Origin: Vermamoeba vermiformis
Taxonomy: Eukaryota > Tubulinea > Echinamoebida
Length of the DNA: 64,000 bases
Assembly (NCBI GenBank): GCA_045837725.1
Contig: JBEWZL010000101.1
Coordinates: forward strand, 186,001 to 250,000
Reading direction: 5' to 3'
Each line of letters starts with the position of its first letter. The first letter of the stretch is position 1. Both the position numbers and the translations under genes were made by a program. A model generated the notes under the pieces. That model saw only the letters and a program-made list of their open reading frames with translations. It had not been told where the DNA came from and made no database searches. This document shows, piece after piece, positions 56,517 through 64,000 of this stretch.

Positions 56517-56907
56517 ATCACTTGATATTGTAAATTTCATAATAGTGTTATGTCGCGTCGTTGTGTTTTGCGTGTCGTCACGTTGCGGGTAAAAATTCAG
56601 CGTGGTTTCACCAACTTCTTTTGTTCCCTGTGCAGATCTTGGAGAATAGAACACGTTAATATTTTCCAATAGCAACGTTGTCCTTAGATTAATAGTAAAC
56701 AAAAGATATGACAGATCGAGCGCAGTTCTAAAGGGATTCCAACAAACAAAAGCAAAAATATTAGAAAATATTAGAAAAATGTCCACATCATTTATATCAA
56801 GAGCATTATTACAAAGGCAGTGTCGAGGGGTAATCAAATAATTCAAATAATTTTTACGTTACCATCAAAATTAATAACAAGCCAGGCCTTATAATTATTT
56901 TAAAATA
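56517..56907. other. Intergenic region before the PPR gene
   Basis: 391 bp between the type II membrane protein and PPR starts. The right half is AT-rich with no exon. Nothing else identified. Confidence 0.5.
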
Positions 56908-58608
56908 ATGAGCATCGTATACTATTTTCTATAATATCCAAAATGTTGATAATTAATTGATGTCGATCTCTGCGATCTAGCAACTGACAACTTTCATAGT
57001 TATTCTCACGACGCAAACGAAGGAATTACTCAACAGATTTACGAGGTGAAGCACTGAAAATAGTTCAACGATTAAAACAACGCACCTTTGAAGAAGCACA
57101 GTCGAATGGATCTACCCCACTCGTTGAAAACAGCACAAATACAGCGAGTGCCACAATCAATGCGGCTGTCAATGCAGCTCTGAATGACATTATGACACCG
57201 CACAGTCCTCACTTGACGCAAGAACAAATCAGAACGCTGCAGCAGAGTATCGCACAAGACGCGGCCAATCTGAAGCAGCACGTGACACAAGCCTTCGAGC
57301 TGTATCACCGCATTGAGCGCCATCAAGACATATTGAAGCAGAGCAATGTCTCAGACATCGGGCCCAACATTCAAGCGTGGCTCAAAAAGAGTGACACGAG
57401 CGATCAAGTGCTGACCATGCACCGCGATCTCATGCAGCAGCTCAGCGTGGACGATATTTTCAACGAGACTGGTGTAACTGAGACACGACCTGAGCCCACC
57501 ACTGCTACGTCGGTCATCAAAGACGCCAACACATTTGCAGCTGTTCTGGGCCTCGAGAAAATGGCCACCTTTCATCACATGTCCACACCTGCTGTCACGA
57601 AACACTTGCAAAGTCTGATGCTTGCAGGTGATGTCAAGCAAGCTGTCGTGCATGCGTCCATTGCACTCGACCAAGTACGTTACTGCTAAATTAAGAAAAC
57701 TTATTTTGACACGCTCTACTAGGTCAAAGCAGCGGACATCAAATTTTTCACCATGTTGTTGTATATATTCAGAGGACGCAAGAACACCATGTTGATTCGC
57801 AAAACAGTTGATCGAATCAAGCGTGAGTTCCCAGACCCCTTGCAATACGACGCCAAGTTGTGCACGCTGTTGCTGCAAGTCTACGGTGAACTCGGTGATC
57901 TCAAACAACTCGCGGCTCTCATGCAAGACATGCGCAGACTTAACATTCCTATTGACATTCATGTGTATAATACTTTGATCAACATCTTCATCAGCTACAA
58001 TGACCGCAACAACGTGCTGCGCATCTTGGAAGAAATGAGAAAGTCGAACATTGAGCCCAACTCCGTGACATTTGCCGCGCTATTGAAGTACTTCGCAGAG
58101 CAAGGTGCGTCAAGTTATAATAGTATAATTATTACGGAGACTAATAGTGCGCAGGTGACATTGACCAGACGATCAGTCTCGCGCTACTGGCCTCCAAACA
58201 AGAGCTGTCACTCGACACCCTTCTGTCCAAGCTGTTGGTCTATTTCACGCGCACTGGTCGACCAGGCACTACCATCAGATTGCTGCGCGAGTTGTATCAA
58301 AACAAATTGAGAATTGGCGTGTCGTTCTACGTGCCAGTAATGCAACGTAAGTCCGTTCATCCTTGACATATTTATCTGACACTTCTTTAGGCTTGCGTGA
58401 GTTGAAAAATATCCGCGACTTGTTGGAAGTGTATGCCATTGCACGAGAGAACGGAGTTGAATTGCCTCAAGAAGCGTACATGTTCGTGCTCGATGTCGCC
58501 ACAGACAAGGACAATCGAGACATGGCGATGTCGGCTTTTGGTTACGGCAGCAAAGAAAAATCAAGCAATAATCTTCTCGACAGAATTCGAGACAAAGTGT
58601 TGAAATAA
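56908..58608 (+). CDS. Mitochondrial pentatricopeptide-repeat protein
   Basis: RNA-binding helical-repeat protein, probably mitochondrial. Five exons. I infer a 9-bp first coding exon (MSI, 56908-56916) spliced to LFSRRKRRNYSTDLRGEALK, a convincing presequence with an R-x-Y-S cleavage-like site; the acceptor CATAG is at 56999. An N-terminal helical region follows (LKQHVTQAFELYHRIERHQD). Then repeats of PPR type: KFFTMLLYIFRGRKN, KLCTLLLQVYGELGDLKQLA, HVYNTLINIFISYNDRNNVL, EPNSVTFAALLKYFAEQG. At least five repeats are visible. The stop TAA sits inside AATAAA. Confidence 0.8.
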
Positions 58609-58625
58609 AATCCGCGTTATTTATT
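58604..58625. terminator. Paired convergent poly(A) signals, PPR gene and reductase gene
   Basis: AATAAA on the plus strand at 58604-58609 overlaps the PPR stop. AATAAA on the minus strand at 58620-58625 is 17 bp past the reductase stop. The two genes are 33 bp apart. Confidence 0.55.
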
Positions 58626-58641
58626 TAAACAGGTTTCTTTT

Positions 58642-60143
58642 TTACTTGTCAGATTCGCCGAATGTGAATACTAAGTGCTCTTCATACTTTTCCTTGTGCA
58701 GCATGTCTTGTACGGCCGTAGCAAAGCCAGTAGGGCCACAAATTAAGATTTGTGTGTCGTCACTTGGTCGCGGCAAATGTTCACGCAATAGCGCACGATT
58801 GATTCTGCCACTGCCGTTAGTCAGGTGCAAGTTGAGTCGTTCTGGGAATTTTGCACTGAGTTGCAGCAATTCATCGCGGAAAATTATGTCTCGTTCGGCG
58901 GAGTTAGCGTAGATGAGTGAAAATTTGGTTTTGTCGTTCGAATTTGCTAGCGCTGTCATGAGCACACTCAGTACTGGTGTGATGCCAGTGCCACCAGCAA
59001 TCAATCCAATAGAGTGATATTCATTGGGGTAAAAATAGAACCCGCCCATGGGTCCCATCATCTCCACGGTGTCACCAATGCTCAGCGAATCGTGCATCCA
59101 CGAAGACATAGCACCATTAGGGTACTTCTTGACAGCCAAGGCAATCGTGCCACTAATATTCATGGCTTGCATCATGTGGTTGTCGTGAGCTCCATTGCCA
59201 AAGTATCGCACGAGTGACGTGACGGGTGTGTAGGGACGAAGGACGAGTTGATTGTTGATGCGCTGTCGTAGCACCACGTGATGGCCAGGGAACATCAGCA
59301 GATTCGCTTTGACGGGCAGTTGAAAGACAAAAAGTGCCGTGTTGTGCGTCAATTCTTGTTTTTGTACGAGTTTGACTGGCACGAAATCGCGTCTGTAAGT
59401 GACGAGCTGATGTTCGTAGTCTTGGTCTTGTGCGTCGAATGGCGCTTTGGGCAGGGAGATGTAATGTGATTCGGTGTTGACTTGATTGCCTCGCTCGCGA
59501 CGAATATGGAATTCTATAATAATGATGGCCAAGGTGAAGAATAAAGGAGCAATAATCGCGAGTCCTTCTCCCGGTTTCAGGCTTGGAGCCATAGCCAGCA
59601 ATGCAACAATAGCGGGTCTCATAGCAACTATTACATAAGACAAAAAGTACGCTCTGAACATCCACTCGCGGTGTCGATCCACATTGTACTGAAATTTAAT
59701 GTAGTACCAGCCAAATGCACCCTGGCAATATGTGTCAGTTACATGTAATATAGCTAATATTCAGGAGTACTTACGCATACACCCCAGCCAATGAACATTA
59801 CAACACCATCGATTGCTAAAGTTAATCCTCCTTCAGTTTCACCGCTGAAGCAGATGATAAATCCACCAATAATAGATATGAATAGACAAGGCAATGCAAT
59901 GTAACCCATCACTCGATGCGCTGTCGGGTTTTTGGCGCGGATGTAAGAGAATTGTTGAAGAGCGCCCAATATAAGCCACACACTTCCGGGAAATGCATGG
60001 ATAAAAAATCCAACTTTACCCCAAAGCCCAGGATAGGCTACTTCTAGGTTGGATATAGGGGGCATGAGCATTAAAATGCCAACGTAACCGATGGCAAACA
60101 GGACGGCCACAACTAACAAGATCCACCGCAGTGCTGCCCACAT
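58642..60143 (-). CDS. DUF2306 membrane domain fused to cytochrome b5 reductase-like domain
   Basis: Two exons, about 480 residues. The N-terminal half is a polytopic membrane domain with conserved NPTAHRVMGYIALP and YNVDRHREWMFRAYFLSYV, the His-containing motifs of the DUF2306 (b561-like) family. The C-terminal half is a flavoprotein of the cytochrome b5 reductase type: VLRPYTPVTS for FAD, GLIAGGTGITPVLSV for NAD(P)H, and ICGPTGFATAVQ at the end. The His residues suggest haem, so electrons could pass from NAD(P)H via FAD to a membrane haem (inference). The order is reversed against some NOX-like enzymes but the arrangement is similar. The start at 60143 is the first ATG; TATATA lies about 25 bp upstream. 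Confidence 0.82.
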
Positions 60144-60712
60144 TCGGAGACGGTGCTGAAGTGGTATATAGACACTTAAGTGCCTTTTAGCTTTTTGCTC
60201 TAAGTGTCAACCGTTAACTACTGTCAGATCTTAACTAATTAAACTTACTTTTAATGTCGTATTCAAAGTTCATCTTGTGGCTTTCGTATTAATATTGATT
60301 GGAATAATGCTCGATACACAGTATTAAATTGTAAATTTTCGCAAAATCTGAAACGGACATTTTTTCGCTATTTCGTAAATTTGATCTGGAGTCCACCGAA
60401 TGCACTTTTGGTCTCATATCCGAATTTGACAAAAAAGAAGCTATTATAATATAAGGCCATACTTACGTGGGATTACAAGCGCGCTGTTCCGTCGTACTAT
60501 CATTGCAACTACTTAATTAATTAACGGTTACCGTATTTGGAAAATTTTGTCCTTCTATTACTTCTTGACGTTCGTGAAAGTAGGCGAAAGAGCCGAACAG
60601 ACGCAATCTTACCAAATTGCGCAAAACAATTGTTTTGTGATACTATCCAGGTTTTTCTTGATGCAGAAAAGATTGGGTTTCGGCTAGATCCGTTTTATAC
60701 CTTTTGATGAGC
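60144..60712. other. Intergenic region upstream of the DUF2306-reductase gene
   Basis: 569 bp between the LIG3 3' end and the reductase start. TATATA at 60165-60170 and an inverted repeat GACACTTA (60171-60178) / TAAGTGTC (60201-60208) lie just upstream of the reductase ATG. The rest is AT-rich and empty. Confidence 0.55.
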
Positions 60713-63700
60713 TCACTTTGAAGGCTTCTTCACAAAATATTTCTTGACATCAAGCAACTGACCGTTCTCAATCGAGTCCAACAGCCACTTGCTGTGCACA
60801 ACTTTGAGCCGCGCGTTCGTTGCGAGACAGGCGTCGATCATGCCATCCCACTCGTCGTCAGTCACGAGGTGTGTGGCCACTGTGAAGTCGTCGTCTTCTT
60901 TCATCACATCGCCTCCGTCACTGCACAGTTGCGCGTTAGTCACGTGTTTGGCTGGGGCAAGTGTATTACTCACGCTTGAATGGCCCCACTGAGCAGATCC
61001 TTGTCGTTGTCACAGCTGCCATAGAACATGACGTGCACATTCGAGAACAGCTCTTTCTTTTTGCCGCTGGACTTGGCTGTCTTGGCTGGTGTCACATCCA
61101 CTTTGGCTTTCTTTTGAGGTGGTTCATCGCTGTGGTCGTCTTCATCCAGCGGTCGTTTTACCTAACGTCGTATTAGTCAAGAACAATAACACTAGGGTGC
61201 ACGTACTCCCGTCACTTTCTTCGCTGCGGCATTGTTAGCACCGTTGTTGTTGACAGCTTTGACAGGTGACTTGGATCCGAACTCGTACACGTAGACTGCA
61301 ATGCCGTGCGAGGCAAGCGTCTCGTTCAATTTGCGCTCGACTTGTTTCCAGTCCATATTTGGAATAGCAGCATCGAATTTGGGCACGTGCACGGATGTAA
61401 TTTTCTTGTAATCAGCCAGTGATTTCACCTATTTTGTGCGTCAATTAAGTGCACGGTCTTCATGTAAACAGCAATGTACTTACACCAAACAAACACCGCT
61501 CGAATTCTTTGATATCAAATGGAGGAATGCCGCTCTTGGTTTGACTCTGACACACGAGGGACAACACAAACAACTTGCCTTCATCTGCCGTAGTGCGTTA
61601 GTTAGGAGTCAGCATAGTGCATCATTAACGTACCTTGTGCATTGGATACTTTTGATGTGACAATGCTGCCGAGCTTGAGAGTGGCCGTGCTCGTGTAAGC
61701 TTTTTCAGGCTCAGGATAAGCACGTGAAATAGCACCAAAGACACCTCGTTGCGGCCACTTGCCCGAGTTATCTACAATGTGCATGATGGCACGTGCTTCA
61801 TTGGCTTGGTGCACTTGTGGCCGAGTCACATCTCCTTCAACTTTAATGATGGAAGCGTTGTCACTCACATCGGCCATCTCTTCGTCATCGTCGTTAGTGA
61901 TGGTGTTCGCTTTGCTCGTTGCATTGTTGTTGTTATTATTGTTGTTCTTAGCAAACGCTGTGATTTTTGGTTGGTTCTTTGGTGCTGCAGGTGTAGCTTT
62001 GGTCTTGGCGGGTGTTTTTTTCTTTTCTTTGGGCTCATCGTCTTCATCACCATTCTCTTCAATGTCCTCTTCTTCACCTTGCTCCTCTTCTTCTTTCGGA
62101 TCCGAACTAAAATGAAAAATTAGAACATGAACTGCGACAAAAAGGGCACTACTTACTCGACAATAATTGACTTGGAGACAATTAAATCGAACTCCTTGAG
62201 GTTCGTAGCGTTCTCAGGGTCTTTGTCGTCTCTGATTTTAACAATTCTCGGGAATCGAATTGACACTGCATTAGCGGTGTGCTTGATTGATCGAGAGAAA
62301 CTCGTGCCTCGAATTTCAAACACAAATGATCTGTGCAAGGTTAGACTTAATAAAACATCTTCTAGCTACTCACTTTAGCGGGTCTTTCACGACGTAATCA
62401 GGGGCCAGTGTTGAGTTGCAATCGAGCCAATAGGGCACTTTATCTGCTTGGCGCTCAATCTTCTCGAGATCAAATTTGTTTTGAATGTCTTTGAGTGTTT
62501 TCAGATCAAATCCACTGCCTGCCTTGCACACTGTCTTCCACTGCCCAGATTTCTCGTCAAATGTGGCCATTAAGAAAGTCGATAACAAGCCGGCCTAGTC
62601 ACTGAATTAGATTCACTCATCGTGCAAATAATCAGCACGTACCTTGTTGCCCTTGCCATAATACAGACCAACTACTACAAGGTCTACTGAATCAGCCATG
62701 GCACCGCCCTCCAAGTAGTCCTATTTGTCGTTAATAAGGACGTTATGGTAATGACAGCCTGTACCTTTTTCAATTTGAGCCAGTGTCGCATGTTGGGTTT
62801 GTAAATGCCCTTGGTATCTTTGATCACGAGACCTTCAAGGCCATCAGCCATCACACGGCGCATCTCCTTGTCGACTTCTTCAGCTTTAGTGGCCTCGACG
62901 TACTCGCCGATTTCAATTCTGTCTTGGATAACTTTGACATTTTCAGCCAACAACTTCTTTCTCTTGTCGAGGGGTGTATCGATCAAGGACTCGCCGTTGA
63001 GGTACAGAATATCGAAGGCAAAGAAACAGATCGTTGCATTGGTGAATTTCTTCTTTTTGTTCTTGCCGATGGTACCAAACGGCAGCGGTTGATGCTTGAC
63101 TGTGTCCATCAACAGAATTTCACCGTCGAGAATAATCGTCTCTGCTTCAACAGCCTGAGGAAGGGACTCACGGACCTCTTCTACTTTGTCTTCTTTTACT
63201 GGCTTCAAATTACGCGAATAAAATGCCAGTTCGTCGCCGTTCTTGTGGATTTGCACACGTTCACCATCGTATTTGATTTCAACGTACATTCCATTCTTGC
63301 ATCGCTTCACGCACTCCTCGGCACCGTCACAAGGCCTATAGTATATTAGATCGGTAATAATAACGTGGTGAGTGATACGTACTTGGCCAACATGGGCTTG
63401 ATCGGTGACATGACACTCGTGCCCACGCTGAATCCTTTCTTAAGCGCTGGCTTCTTTTTCTTTCCGTTGCCTCCCTCTTCATCCTCTTCGTTATCGTCAT
63501 TATTGTTGTTATTCTCTTCGTCATCAAGTTCTTGTTTTTGAACTTTTTCTATGACTTTCTTCAAGTTATGTGAGTGCGTGTACGCTGAAATAATGTTAGT
63601 CAACAGGTATGTGAATAGAAAGCGAGACCTACCATCGAAAGCCTTTGGATGGAGGGCATTCAGTACGAATTTTGAACCAATATTGATCTTCAAATCGTGT

Positions 63701-64000
63701 GCCATGATTTTGCAGATGAACTTCAGATCCACTAAGAGACGTTAGCTATTGAGCATTGTGATGCGAAAATATCTTACTTGACGTGCACTTAGGTAAGAAT
63801 TTAGCGAAGTGGTGGACTTGATCGTCTTCTTTCGTTATTTTGGTCAATTCCTGGAATAATTGTTAGTGGTTGCTCGCTGTAGCTGCAATCGTACCTCTAA
63901 CCATGTATCAACTTCTTTCAATGTAATTGTACTTCTTTTTGCACTAGTCTCGCTTTCTTCGAAGAACTGCAAAATTGAATTAGAGAAAAATCGGGCAGAT
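60713..64000 (-). CDS. LIG3: DNA ligase III with C-terminal BRCT domain (5' part outside window)
   Basis: ATP-dependent ligase of base-excision and single-strand-break repair. The N-terminal part extends past the window edge; at least fourteen exons are inside. The N-side helical DNA-binding region ends in HDLKINIGSKFVLNALHPKA. Catalytic core: GMYVEIKYDGERVQIHKNGD with the adenylated Lys, then LDGEILLMDT, LPFGTIGKNKKKKF, FAFDILYLNG, GLEGLVIKDTKGIYKP, HWLKLKKDYLEGGAMADSVD and the OB-fold FEIRGTSFSRS and VSIRFPRIVKIRDDKDPENA. An acidic and Lys-rich linker with an eight-Asn run follows. A C-terminal BRCT-like domain (VMFYGSCDNDK, THLVTDDEWD, VVHSKWLLDSIENGQLLD) ends at 60713. GAMADSVDLVVVG and RDDKDPENATNL are LIG3-type, not LIG1 or LIG4. 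A second BRCT-like segment may lie at 61200-61600. Confidence 0.93.

Noticed and set aside
1-64000. tRNA genes, transposons, retroelements or virus-derived genes
   Set aside because: No B-box-like T-loop with a plausible acceptor stem, no reverse transcriptase, transposase or integrase motif, and no long terminal or inverted repeats were seen.

Overview
This window is nuclear DNA of a gene-dense, intron-rich, probably unicellular eukaryote. Nearly every gene is cut by short GT-AG introns, mostly about 45-70 bp. Intergenic gaps are often under 200 bp, and poly(A) signals of the AATAAA type follow stop codons. The gene set includes a bromodomain plus histone-fold SPT7, a gp78-type ligase with CUE domain and VIM-like tail, a MKKS/BBS6-like chaperonin, LIG3 with a terminal BRCT, TMEM41B, a Rac GTPase and methylcrotonyl-CoA carboxylase. 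Together these suggest a protist from the opisthokont/amoebozoan side of the tree (inference; no species call is possible). I see no tRNA, rRNA, CRISPR array or recognisable transposon.

Layout. 0.4-6.6 kb: gp78/AMFR (-), NXT1 (+), ENY2 (-) and UAP56/DDX39B (+), three of them mRNA-export or SAGA/TREX-2 genes, sharing short head-to-head spacers. 6.8-14.0 kb (+): a TPX2-like protein, frataxin, an importin-alpha/TMCO6-like ARM protein, a YIPF1/2-type Golgi protein and a diverged group II chaperonin. 14.1-16.0 kb (-): mitochondrial NDP kinase and SmD2. 16.2-21.9 kb (+): SPT7, Rac, NDUFS6. 22.0-28.4 kb: DMAP1 (-), DEK (+), an MnmC-like flavoprotein (-) and a GYF-domain protein (-). 28.7-32.8 kb (+): UBE2J1, PABPN1 and a Cys-rich type I membrane protein. 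33.2-38.5 kb: an orphan ORF (-), TMEM41B (+), a JmjC/cupin-8 oxygenase (-) and an FAD monooxygenase-like gene (+). 38.7-43 kb: MCCC2 (+) and a GPI-anchored glycosidase (-). 43.5-52.7 kb (-): a P4-ATPase and a CLU-domain protein. 52.8-58.6 kb (+): USP10, a type II membrane protein, a mitochondrial PPR protein. 58.6-64 kb (-): a DUF2306-cytochrome b5 reductase fusion and LIG3, the latter running off the window.

Functional threads: ER-associated degradation (gp78 and UBE2J1), nuclear mRNA handling (NXT1, ENY2, UAP56, PABPN1, SmD2), chromatin (SPT7, DMAP1, DEK), and mitochondrial metabolism (frataxin, NDPK, NDUFS6, MCCC2, PPR).

The most unusual signal belongs to no single gene. The perfect palindrome TGACACGTGTCA and close variants recur far above chance, in coding sequence, introns and one stop codon, clustered in a few fast-evolving genes. 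Two further short palindromes, TTCASTGAA and CAGATCTG, are also over-represented. Exon joins were made by eye; weaker ones are flagged.
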